Shown here: positions 31,507 to 39,194 of the stretch, in pieces
How the letters are laid out: each line of letters opens with the position of its first letter
Position numbering within the stretch: the first letter of the stretch is position 1
Assembly (NCBI GenBank): GCA_016842065.1
Contig: JAEPDS010000002.1
Location: 62,001 to 126,000, forward strand
Direction: 5' to 3'
Length of the DNA: 64,000 nucleotides
Origin: Candidatus Thiodiazotropha sp. 'RUGA'
Lineage (GTDB): Bacteria; Pseudomonadota; Gammaproteobacteria; Chromatiales; Chromatiaceae
Notes under the pieces: model-generated
Told to the model about the DNA's origin: nothing
The model's input: the letters and a program-made list of their open reading frames with translations, nothing else
Databases searched by the model: none
Made by a program: the position numbers and the translations under genes

Positions 31507-34197
31507 ATGCAACTGATTCTCAAAGTTGTTGTTTCGATTTCAGCCATTCTGGCTGTCGCGCTGCTGATGCCTGATGCCCACCAGGTTCAAGCCGAACTGT
31601 CGTTGCATGGCAACGACGCCGCACGCCACATCACGACAGAGATCCTCTCCGGCAAGACAACTCCCAAAGTAAACTACCTTCCTGAGTCAGTCAGTGGGGT
31701 GCAATCCGGTACAGTGCTGACCTGTGGGGCAGTGGTGATCGGCTTGCTGCTGATGTTCCGCTTGATCAAAGGTCGTTGGGAATCATCCTTCAAGCGATAC
31801 GAAGAGATCGCCCAGTCTCTGTCGGAAGGTAACTATCTGGCCGTCACCCGTCTACCCGTGGAGGGTAAGCTGGCCCCGATCAGCCGGGTATTGCGACAGT
31901 TGGTGAGTGAGAACTTTCTCTATCAGCAGACCATCAATCAGCAGAAACGGGTCTACGCCGCGCTCTCTGAGACCAGTAAGATGGTGCTGAGGACGCCGCC
32001 TCCATTGGTCATGTACCAGCATGCCTGTGAGATTGCGGTGAACTTCGGCGGGTTTACGGCCGCCTGGGTCGGTGAGGTGGATATCGAGTCTAAGCTGCTG
32101 CATCCGGTTGCCTGCGCCGGTATCCCCAAAGAGCGGCTGAAGGTCTGTAAATTCGATCTCGACCTGACCGATCCAGAGGGTGACAGCCCGCTGGCAACGG
32201 CAGTCTATGGCAAATGCGCTTCTGTGATTGACCGAATCGATCCGGATGGGGGGAAGACCACCTGGCATCGTCTGGCTCAGACCAGTGGCGGTCAGTCGGT
32301 TGCGGTGTTTCCGATTGTGGTGAATCAGGATGTGATCGCTGCCTTCACCCTCTACGCAGACGGTCCGGACTACTTTACTCAGACCATCCACGATCTGCTC
32401 GACGAGATGGTCAGCAACTTTGCCTTCGCCATAGAGAACCATGAGCGGAGCCAGGCCCATCAGCTGGCGCATAGCTCCCTGGAAGAGTCTTCGAAACAGC
32501 TCGCTGAAGCGAACAAACAACTTTCGATGCTGTTGGAATCGACCGGTGAAGGCATCTTTGGGGTGGATGAAAAGGACAACTGTACCTTCATCAACAAGGC
32601 CGGTGCAGAGATGCTCGGCTATACCCAACAGGAGCTGATCAGTAAACCGATCCATAAACAGGTGCGCATGTTCGATGAGTCGGGTCTCTCTTTCAACAGC
32701 CGGGTGGTGGAACAGGGCGACCCGGTGAGGGTCAGGGATGAGTCTTTCCAGCGGCAGAACGAGACCCTGTTCCCGGTTGAATATTCAACCTACCCAATCA
32801 TGGAGGATCGGCAGTTCATGGGTTCGGTAACCGTATTTCGCGATGTCACATCGAGCCGTTCGATGATGCGCGAGATGCGCTTTCTGGCCACCCACGATTC
32901 GCTTACCCATCTGCTCAACCGGCACGCCTTTGATCAGCGCCTGAGGCAGGCTTTTTCCGACTCCAAGGAGCACAATGCGCAACATGTGCTGCTGTATATG
33001 GATCTTGATCAGTTCAAGCTGGTGAATGATACCTGTGGCCATGTGGCGGGCGATATGATGTTGCGCCAACTCTCCCATCGTCTGCAGCGGACCATTGGTG
33101 AGAATGATGTTATCGCCCGTCTGGGCGGTGATGAGTTTGGTCTGCTGATGGAGAACAGCAACCTGCCGCAGGCGACACAGATGGCAAATCTGATCAGCAG
33201 TACGGTAAAGGCGTTCCGATTCGCATGGGAGGGCCGTAGTTTCACCACCGGTGTGAGTATCGGTATCGTTGCCATCGGACCGAAAACGGAGAGTACGCAC
33301 AATGCGCTCAGTGCGGCTGATGCAGCCTGCTATGTGGCCAAGGACATGGGGCGCAATCGAATCCATGTTTATCAGCCCTATGATGAAGAGATCAATCGCC
33401 AGCAAGGTGAGATGCGCCTGGTCAACAAGATTGAAAGTGCCATCGATCAACGACGCTTCTCCCTGCTGCAACAACCGATCATGTCACTCAACAGCAGTGC
33501 CATCGGCGATGAGCATATTGAGCTGCTGGTGCGCATGCAGGATGAAGAGGGAACCATGATTATGCCCGGCGCTTTCATACCAGCGGCCGAGCGCTACAAC
33601 ATCATGCACAGTGTCGACCGTTGGGTGATCGGAGAGGCTTTCAGGTGGTTGTCTGAGAATCGAGAGCGTCTTGAAGAGTTGAGCCTTTGTGCGATCAATC
33701 TGTCAGGACAGTCCCTGGGTGAAGCCACACTGCATGAATATATCCTGGAGCAGTTGCGTCACTACGGTCTGCCGGCGGAAAAGATCTCATTTGAAATCAC
33801 CGAGACAGCGGTGGTCAGTCGTCTCGATCAGGCGACCCGCTTCATCAGTCTGTTAAAACGTCGTGGATTCCGTTTTGCGCTGGACGATTTCGGTACCGGG
33901 ATGTCCTCCTTCGCCTATTTGAAGCATCTGCCTGTCGATTATCTGAAGATCGACGGCAGTTTTGTGCGCAACATGATGAATGATCCAGTGGACCGGGCGA
34001 TGGTTGAATCGATCAACCAAATCGGTCATCTGATGGGCCTCAAGACCATCGCCGAGTATGTGGAAGATGACCAGACTCTCGAGCAGCTGATCGATATCGG
34101 TGTGGACTATGCACAAGGCTTTGGTGTGGTTCAACCGATGCCGCTGAACGATAGCGGTAGTGACAGACAAAACCTGTCACCGGGAATCATCCACTGA
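31507..34197 (+). CDS. GAF-PAS-GGDEF-EAL cyclic-di-GMP enzyme
   Basis: An 896-residue membrane-bound signalling protein. Two hydrophobic segments near the N-terminus (about 4-21 and 72-87) enclose a short periplasmic part. Next come a GAF domain (about 165-310), a PAS domain (about 340-460), a GGDEF diguanylate cyclase domain with RLGGDEF (about 540) and an EAL phosphodiesterase domain (about 640-890). The GGDEF core is intact; the product-inhibition site RxxD five residues before it reads GEND, so it is absent. The EAL signature itself reads ELL (HIELLVRM), a common variant, and the catalytic DDFGTG and FEITET blocks are retained, so both activities are possible. Monocistronic with a 270-base leader region. 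Confidence 0.93.
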   Translation: MQLILKVVVSISAILAVALLMPDAHQVQAELSLHGNDAARHITTEILSGKTTPKVNYLPESVSGVQSGTVLTCGAVVIGLLLMFRLIKGRWESSFKRYEEIAQSLSEGNYLAVTRLPVEGKLAPISRVLRQLVSENFLYQQTINQQKRVYAALSETSKMVLRTPPPLVMYQHACEIAVNFGGFTAAWVGEVDIESKLLHPVACAGIPKERLKVCKFDLDLTDPEGDSPLATAVYGKCASVIDRIDPDGGKTTWHRLAQTSGGQSVAVFPIVVNQDVIAAFTLYADGPDYFTQTIHDLLDEMVSNFAFAIENHERSQAHQLAHSSLEESSKQLAEANKQLSMLLESTGEGIFGVDEKDNCTFINKAGAEMLGYTQQELISKPIHKQVRMFDESGLSFNSRVVEQGDPVRVRDESFQRQNETLFPVEYSTYPIMEDRQFMGSVTVFRDVTSSRSMMREMRFLATHDSLTHLLNRHAFDQRLRQAFSDSKEHNAQHVLLYMDLDQFKLVNDTCGHVAGDMMLRQLSHRLQRTIGENDVIARLGGDEFGLLMENSNLPQATQMANLISSTVKAFRFAWEGRSFTTGVSIGIVAIGPKTESTHNALSAADAACYVAKDMGRNRIHVYQPYDEEINRQQGEMRLVNKIESAIDQRRFSLLQQPIMSLNSSAIGDEHIELLVRMQDEEGTMIMPGAFIPAAERYNIMHSVDRWVIGEAFRWLSENRERLEELSLCAINLSGQSLGEATLHEYILEQLRHYGLPAEKISFEITETAVVSRLDQATRFISLLKRRGFRFALDDFGTGMSSFAYLKHLPVDYLKIDGSFVRNMMNDPVDRAMVESINQIGHLMGLKTIAEYVEDDQTLEQLIDIGVDYAQGFGVVQPMPLNDSGSDRQNLSPGIIH

Positions 34198-34219
34198 CGC
34201 CAGGTTGGCCGTCGGCCGC

Positions 34220-34675
34220 TCAATTCATGCGGCACTGATGCAGAAAAGTTTCCAGTCCCACCTCTTCCGCATAGGCCTTCAGGATTTTGGGGCGAGGACC
34301 CTTCTCCTTTACTTCGAAGATCGTTTCCGGCTGGTTTGGCAGTTTGCCGTATCGGCCTGCGGGTATTTTTACCGTGATGTTCGGTTTACTGGTTTTGCGG
34401 GGTTTTTGGGCGCTGCGGGTTTTACGGGTTTTCCCCGCCTGAGAGGCTGATCTGGTGCTGTTTCTGGCCGCCACTTTTTCGACGATGCGGCTGACCCTTT
34501 TAATGTGGTGAGTGATGTAGGAGTCGAAACTGACGCCGCTCTCTTTGAGCAGGGTAGAGATTTTAGCGCTGACCTCTATGAGTGCCTTCTGTTGTTGCTC
34601 AGCTCTCTGTTGTTCCTTTTCCAGGCGGGTGATTTCAGCCTTCAGGCTGTCGATCCGTTTTTGTATATTGGGCAT
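34220..34675 (-). CDS. H-NS-like DNA-binding protein (tentative)
   Basis: A 151-residue protein from the ATG at 34675 (AGGA just upstream; a longer frame to 34705 is unlikely). The N-terminal half is coiled coil (IDSLKAEITRLEKEQQRAEQQ), the middle is a basic Lys/Arg/Thr/Ser linker, and the C-terminus has PAGRYGKLPNQPETIFEVKE and GPRPKILKAYAEE, whose Gly-Arg-Pro core loosely recalls the H-NS minor-groove hook. The three-part layout matches nucleoid-associated proteins of the H-NS family, but the match of the final domain is weak, so this is a working label. It is divergent from the rof-like gene. Confidence 0.5.
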   Translation of the reverse strand: MPNIQKRIDSLKAEITRLEKEQQRAEQQQKALIEVSAKISTLLKESGVSFDSYITHHIKRVSRIVEKVAARNSTRSASQAGKTRKTRSAQKPRKTSKPNITVKIPAGRYGKLPNQPETIFEVKEKGPRPKILKAYAEEVGLETFLHQCRMN

Positions 34676-34757
34676 GTTCCTGTGCTCTAATCCAGATAAA
34701 ACCATTAAATTCTAAATAGCATCTCGGTATTTAGCCACCTTTGAGTGAGTAGCGTCT

Positions 34758-35021
34758 ATGAGTGACAACCCCTATCGGCCGATCGCCTGTGGTCTGCACG
34801 AATCCTATCAATATGCCGTGATGACCCGCACCCGGCTCGATCTCAACTGGCGGGATGAATCAGGTCAACACCATCAGGCCCAGGTTCTGCCAATCGATGT
34901 GGTGACCCGCGACAAGGCGGAGTATCTGGTAGTTCGTGATTCATCAGGAGAGGAGTTGGCGGTACGACTGGATCAGATCGTCGGGGCAATCGATCTGGTT
35001 TCGGGTAAAAACCTGGAATGA
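34758..35021 (+). CDS. rof: Rho-binding antiterminator (Rof/YaeO family)
   Basis: An 87-residue protein matching the Rof (YaeO) family: YRPIACGLHESYQYAVMTRT, a beta-rich Sm-like core with DVVTRDKAEYLVVRD and ELAVRLDQIVGAIDL. Rof binds Rho near its RNA-binding site and lowers transcription termination. Length is family-typical. The ATG at 34758 follows GTGAGTAGCGTCT with no strong ribosome site. It is divergent from the H-NS-like gene with 82 bases between. If both labels hold, two global modulators of gene silencing share a promoter region. Confidence 0.88.
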   Translation: MSDNPYRPIACGLHESYQYAVMTRTRLDLNWRDESGQHHQAQVLPIDVVTRDKAEYLVVRDSSGEELAVRLDQIVGAIDLVSGKNLE

Positions 35022-35191
35022 TCAGTGGTCAAAATGTTGGCGTTTCATGGGCAGGCGTCATAACAACTTGATAACTAAGGTAATAGCCATATAAATCTGG
35101 CTGCAACAGAGGGCATTTTAGGAATTATCATCTGAGACAGTGATCAGAGAGTATGTTAGCTTTAATAATGAAGACGCCAGAGTAGAGCCTT

Positions 35192-35533
35192 ATGTGCCAC
35201 ACTGATCTAGATTTCGACCATTTGCTCAAATTGGCCGAGAGGGACCCGGTGAAATTCGAAGCACTGCGTCAGAAAACCATTGATACCTACATAGCAACCC
35301 TGCCTAATGAGCGCCAGACGCAGATGCGTCGATTGCAGTGGCGTATCGATCAGGAGCGGAGAAACCGCTCTCCCCTCAGTGCCTGTATGCGAATATCCGG
35401 ACTGATGTGGGAAAACATGCTTGGACCCAAGGGTATGCTGGGCTATCTGCGCAGCATCAGCTCAGAGCCCGGAATCGGGCGTAACAGGGCCAGCCGCTGT
35501 GAAATCGTGGAATTTCCGATAGGCTCCAGCTGA
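35192..35533 (+). CDS. DUF3135 family protein
   Basis: A 113-residue soluble protein of the DUF3135 family: DFDHLLKLAERDPVKFEALRQKTIDTYI followed by a helical Arg-rich part (RQTQMRRLQWRIDQERRNR) and SACMRISGLMWENMLG. Function unknown. The ATG at 35192 is preceded by AGTAGAGCCTT. It lies between rof and rpmE as a single gene. No membrane segment or signal peptide. Confidence 0.82.
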   Translation: MCHTDLDFDHLLKLAERDPVKFEALRQKTIDTYIATLPNERQTQMRRLQWRIDQERRNRSPLSACMRISGLMWENMLGPKGMLGYLRSISSEPGIGRNRASRCEIVEFPIGSS

Positions 35534-35661
35534 ATTTAAACGGATTTATGCACGATTAGTGGTGCGGGTACTTGCCTTATGGCCCATCTTGTCCTATTAT
35601 TCCGCGCCTTGTCTGCCAGTTTGGGCAGAATCATTGCTAATTTCTCACGAGTGAGTCAGTC

Positions 35662-35865
35662 ATGAAACCGGACATTCATCCTCAATACGAGGAAATCAAA
35701 GTCGTATGCAGTTGCGGCAACGAAATTGTCACCCGATCCACATTGGGCCAGGATGAGATGCACGTCGAGGTATGCTCCTCTTGTCATCCTTTCTATACCG
35801 GCAAGCAGAAGATGGTGGATACCGCTGGCCGAGTGGACAAGTTCCGCAAAAAATACAGCCGCTAA
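35662..35865 (+). CDS. rpmE: Ribosomal protein bL31 (zinc form)
   Basis: Ribosomal large-subunit protein L31, 67 residues. The zinc-binding cysteines are present (VCSCGNEI and VCSSCHPF), so this is the C+ type used when zinc is plentiful. Family motifs: [33 protein letters not shown] long terminator follows at 35925, inside the next frame. The start at 35662 is the normal family start (MKPDIHPQY). Confidence 0.96.
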   Translation: MKPDIHPQYEEIKVVCSCGNEIVTRSTLGQDEMHVEVCSSCHPFYTGKQKMVDTAGRVDKFRKKYSR

Positions 35866-35905
35866 GCCATTGGGCAACTGCTGCGTCGTTGCGGCGCAAC
35901 AGTCG

Positions 35906-36694
35906 ATGGCCGTGCAAACTAATGAAAAGGCTCCGCAATGCGGGGCCTTTTTGTTTGCCCTGCTGTTCTGTTTGTTGATGCTGCCGCTCACTCTGCAGGC
36001 GTCCGGCTGTCAGCCGTGTAACGCCGACCCGCGGCCGGTTGAGCGGGTGATCGATGGCGATACCTTGTTGATGCGATCGGGTGACAAGCTGCGCCTGATT
36101 GGTATCAATACCCCGGAGCTGGGCCACTGGGGAAGACCGGGAGAGCCCGGCGGTCAGGCAGCGAAGGCCCTGTTGCAGCGACTTGTCAGGGAGAGCGATG
36201 GGCGCCTGGCACTCTGTCCCGGGGTTGAGAGGCAGGATCGATACGGTCGGCAGCTGGTACATCTCTCCAATATCAATCGACAAAGCATCGCTGCCCAGTT
36301 ATTGCGCCAGGGTGCGGGCTGGGCGATCGCCGTACCGCCCAATCTGCTCAACAACCGATGCTATTTTGCAGCAGAATCCGAAGCCAGGCGTGAACAGCTC
36401 GGGATTTGGAAAAGATCTCCAGCCTCAGCCATCGACCTGGATGGAGATGAAACGGGATTTCACCATCTTCGCGGACGAATAGCCCGGGTTGGGGAGAGTC
36501 GAAGTGCCGTCTGGATGAACCTCGAAGGAGGTTTGGCACTGCGCATCACCTGGGACGATTGGCAGGCCTTCCGGATCGATGATCCACAAGCATTGGTTGG
36601 CCGAAATGTGGAAGCCAGAGGCTGGCTCTACAAGCGCAAGGACGAACAGCGTCTGAGGGTTCGTCACCCCAGCGCGTTACGCCTGCTGGATTGA
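35906..36694 (+). CDS. Secreted thermonuclease (SNase)-family nuclease
   Basis: A 262-residue protein with an N-terminal hydrophobic signal (FLFALLFCLLMLPLTLQASG) and a staphylococcal-nuclease fold: VERVIDGDTLLM, LRLIGINTPELG, a conserved Glu/Arg pair in the VRESDGRL-RQDRYGRQL region, and a C-terminal OB-like region. It should cleave DNA or RNA in the periplasm or outside with Ca2+. The start is uncertain: the ATG at 35906 gives a sensible signal peptide, but a 12-bp-stem terminator for rpmE lies inside codons 7-16. Alternatives in frame are GTG 35912, TTG 35951 and ATG 35978. It follows rpmE by only 40 bases. Confidence 0.87.
   Translation: MAVQTNEKAPQCGAFLFALLFCLLMLPLTLQASGCQPCNADPRPVERVIDGDTLLMRSGDKLRLIGINTPELGHWGRPGEPGGQAAKALLQRLVRESDGRLALCPGVERQDRYGRQLVHLSNINRQSIAAQLLRQGAGWAIAVPPNLLNNRCYFAAESEARREQLGIWKRSPASAIDLDGDETGFHHLRGRIARVGESRSAVWMNLEGGLALRITWDDWQAFRIDDPQALVGRNVEARGWLYKRKDEQRLRVRHPSALRLLD
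35925..35952 (+). terminator. Strong intrinsic terminator of rpmE inside the nuclease reading frame
   Basis: AAAAGGCTCCGC pairs fully with GCGGGGCCTTTT (one T-G wobble) around the loop AAT, giving a 12-bp stem with a five-T tail. Position 60 bases after the rpmE stop is right for its terminator. It overlaps the first codons of the SNase frame, so nuclease expression needs read-through, a downstream start, or a promoter inside. Confidence 0.85.
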
Positions 36695-36798
36695 TGGAAT
36701 CAGACACAACACCCGCTCTCCCTCCCCTTCATTTGCCTCTTTCATGATCCTGCCCATTCTGTACACTACGCTAAATCCATCGTATAGCAGGAGCTTTC

Positions 36799-37923
36799 AT
36801 GACCAAGCATATCGGTATTCTCACCTCTGGCGGTGACAGTCCGGGTTTGAACGCGGCGATCCGTGGCGTGGGTAAGGCGGCGCAGGGCGCCTACGATATG
36901 GAGGTGATTGGGATTCGGGACGGTTTCCGTGGTCTGGTCGAGAATCGAACCATGCAGCTGGATCGAGGTGGCTTGTCAGGGATTCTGACCCGGGGGGGCA
37001 CCATCCTGGGGACCAGCCGGGAAAAGCCTCACCGGATGCATTTCAACGGCAAACGTCAGGACATGACCGATGTGATCGTTGAAAACTATCACGCCCATCA
37101 TCTGGATGCGCTGGTCTGCATCGGTGGTGGCGGCACCCAGAAGAACGCCCTGCAGTTGCTGGAAAAGGGTTTGAATGTCATCACGCTGCCAAAGACCATC
37201 GACAACGATGTGGCCCACACCGATACCACCTTTGGATTTGATACGGCGCTTGGTATCGCCACCGATGCCATCGATCGGCTGCACAGCACTGCACATAGCC
37301 ACCACCGAATCATCGTGGTGGAGATCATGGGGCACCGGGCCGGCTGGCTGGCGCTTGGATCGGGGGTGGCCGGTGGCGCAGACGTGATTCTGTTGCCGGA
37401 GATTCCCTATGAGATCGAAAATGTTGCCGAGGCGATCAGAGGTCGTGCCGCCGGCGGCAAGCCGTTCAGTATCGTCGCCGTGGCAGAGGGCGCGCTTCCA
37501 AGGGGCGTGGCTGAAGAGGTTCAGGATCTGAGGGATAGAAAGCAGAAGGCCACAGATAAGAAGCTGCGCAAACAGCTGAAAATGGAGTTGAGTGAGATAG
37601 AGTCGCAATACTCCAACCATACCGTAACCCTCTCCCGCCAGTTGGAGGAGCTGACCGGTCTGGAGTCCCGAGTGACCATCCTCGGCTATCTGCAACGGGG
37701 AGGAACCCCCTCCGCCGCCGACCGGTTGCTGGCGACCCGCCTGGGTACTGCCTGTGTCGATCTGATCGCGGAGGAGCGCTATGGGGTGATGGTTGCATCC
37801 CGAGGTGACCAGGCTGTTCCGGTGCCGCTGGTTGATGTGGCGGGATATAAAAAACTGGTGCCCCCGGATCATCCCTGGGTGATCAGTGCCAAACGTGTGG
37901 GTACCACATTCGGCGATGAGTAG
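36799..37923 (+). CDS. 6-phosphofructokinase, group III-like
   Basis: Phosphorylates fructose-6-phosphate in glycolysis, 374 residues. Family blocks: [53 protein letters not shown] and [15 protein letters not shown]. The nucleotide/Mg loop reads IGGGGTQKN (about residues 108-116), where E. coli PfkA has GGDGS. The Gly after the third Gly is the residue favouring ATP; PPi-dependent enzymes have Asp there. So ATP use is predicted, though the missing Asp that helps bind Mg makes this uncertain. PKTIDND is the group II/III wording. Monocistronic; no pyrophosphatase-pump gene nearby. Confidence 0.92.
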   Translation: MTKHIGILTSGGDSPGLNAAIRGVGKAAQGAYDMEVIGIRDGFRGLVENRTMQLDRGGLSGILTRGGTILGTSREKPHRMHFNGKRQDMTDVIVENYHAHHLDALVCIGGGGTQKNALQLLEKGLNVITLPKTIDNDVAHTDTTFGFDTALGIATDAIDRLHSTAHSHHRIIVVEIMGHRAGWLALGSGVAGGADVILLPEIPYEIENVAEAIRGRAAGGKPFSIVAVAEGALPRGVAEEVQDLRDRKQKATDKKLRKQLKMELSEIESQYSNHTVTLSRQLEELTGLESRVTILGYLQRGGTPSAADRLLATRLGTACVDLIAEERYGVMVASRGDQAVPVPLVDVAGYKKLVPPDHPWVISAKRVGTTFGDE

Positions 37924-38063
37924 GCCCAACAGACCCTAATATCGACCTTTACCGCTGCAGGTAAGCCTGGCTGAGGATGGCCAGCCAGTTGTGCCCCGAT
38001 TACCCATCTGAGTCAGCGCCTGTCGGATCGCTGTGAGTGCGTCGCGGCTTGGCTACCAGTCCC

Positions 38064-38813
38064 TTAAAATGGCATGAAGTTGCGCATGCCATTCATCACC
38101 GGGCTGACCGTATGAGACATGTTGCCCACGTCGTGGGTCATCACGCCCACATTGCGGTTCAGATGTCCCATGTTGTTGTTCATGCCTTTCACCTGGCTGG
38201 TCATGGATGACATGTTGCCGTTCAGTTCAGTGATGTTCTTGTTCATGTTGTTGACGCCACTGGACATGCTGGCGGTGTCCTGGCCGATGGAGGCGATATG
38301 ACCCTGAATCCGATTCATATCCGCTGACATGCTGGTCATCGAGCTCTCCATCACATGCACCACATAGAAGAGATAGATCAGGGCGGCGACCGCAATCACC
38401 GTACCGGGCAGCGAAAACAGTTTGATTCGCTGGATCTTGTAGGTCTGCTCCTTTTCGATCGCTTCAAGACGCTCCTGCAACAGCTTTTCACGCTCTTCGG
38501 CTTCTTCGTGGGTCTGCTGGAAGGCGGTGGTCAGGCGATCGCTGAACTCCTCGATGATCTTCTCATGGTGATCTTCGCGAATCTGGTTGTCTTTGTGGAT
38601 CTTGTCGAAAACCGACTGCAGGCCCTGCATCAGGCCGGGCAGGACGCGGTTGTCGTTGGCTGGCTTGGTGATCTTGTCCGGGCCTGCGGTTTTAGTCGGC
38701 TGAGTCGAGGCACTCTTTTTTGCCGTACTCTTCTTTCTGCTGGTGGCGCTGCTCTTTGCTTTCGGAGCGGCCTTTTTCTTGGTTGTGCTGGTTGCCATGG
38801 GTCTACTGCTCAT
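38064..38813 (-). CDS. Membrane-anchored coiled-coil protein with 13 tandem heptads
   Basis: A 249-residue protein I do not recognise. The first 50 residues are a Lys/Ala/Ser/Thr-rich basic tail (STTKKKAAPKAKSSATSRKK), reminiscent of DNA-binding tails. Residues 60-130 form a charged coiled coil. One transmembrane helix follows (about 137-157, GTVIAVAALIYLFYVVHV). Residues 159-249 are 13 consecutive 7-residue units with Met, Val, Ile or Thr at the first position and Met, Ile, Leu, Val or Phe at the fourth, rich in Asn and Met. This predicts a periplasmic coiled-coil stalk. Orientation with the basic tail in the cytoplasm is inferred. Start at 38813; a second ATG five codons in is possible. Confidence 0.8.
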   Translation of the reverse strand: MSSRPMATSTTKKKAAPKAKSSATSRKKSTAKKSASTQPTKTAGPDKITKPANDNRVLPGLMQGLQSVFDKIHKDNQIREDHHEKIIEEFSDRLTTAFQQTHEEAEEREKLLQERLEAIEKEQTYKIQRIKLFSLPGTVIAVAALIYLFYVVHVMESSMTSMSADMNRIQGHIASIGQDTASMSSGVNNMNKNITELNGNMSSMTSQVKGMNNNMGHLNRNVGVMTHDVGNMSHTVSPVMNGMRNFMPF

Positions 38814-38982
38814 CTGGGTATCAAGGAGGGGGAGGGTAGTTAAGTTTATAATAAAAAGCTTATTCGCTTATATGATTTTGATCACGATTCTGAACATTGT
38901 AGAGTTCAGTCGTCCCAGACTGTTGTGGCGCATACTGAAGTGATCGAGGTCGGAAGAAGTTGGTTCAGCTCAAGAAGATTAG

Positions 38983-39080
38983 CCGCCAATGGACGCTGAT
39001 CACCGCGAAGATTCGCTCATAAAATCATCTAATGTGAGAATCTTATGCGGCATTTTGCGGTGATCAGCGTTCATTGGCGG
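38983..39080. repeat. 98-bp inverted repeat of the CCGCAAAT family
   Basis: CCGCCAATGGACGCTGATCA at 38983 continues to 39009 and is mirrored at 39054-39080 with 25 of 27 matches. It lies in the 381-base gap between the coiled-coil protein and the TlpA fusion. Similar words occur at 7424-7640 and 29935-30047. No other feature is visible in the gap. Confidence 0.7.
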
Positions 39081-39194
39081 TTTAGTCTCTAGAATAAGTG
39101 CCATTTCCGGCGTGTCGCGCCTTGCACCCCAAGGGCATTTTCTGCGGGAAATCTTGAAAAAGGCCCTAGATGGGATTGATCGCGCCTGCTTCCG

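Noticed and set aside
38743-38943. 66-residue frame with hydrophobic segments
   Set aside because: It overlaps the Lys-rich 5' end of the coiled-coil protein in antisense; the apparent hydrophobicity is the complement of Lys/Ala codons. No ribosome site.
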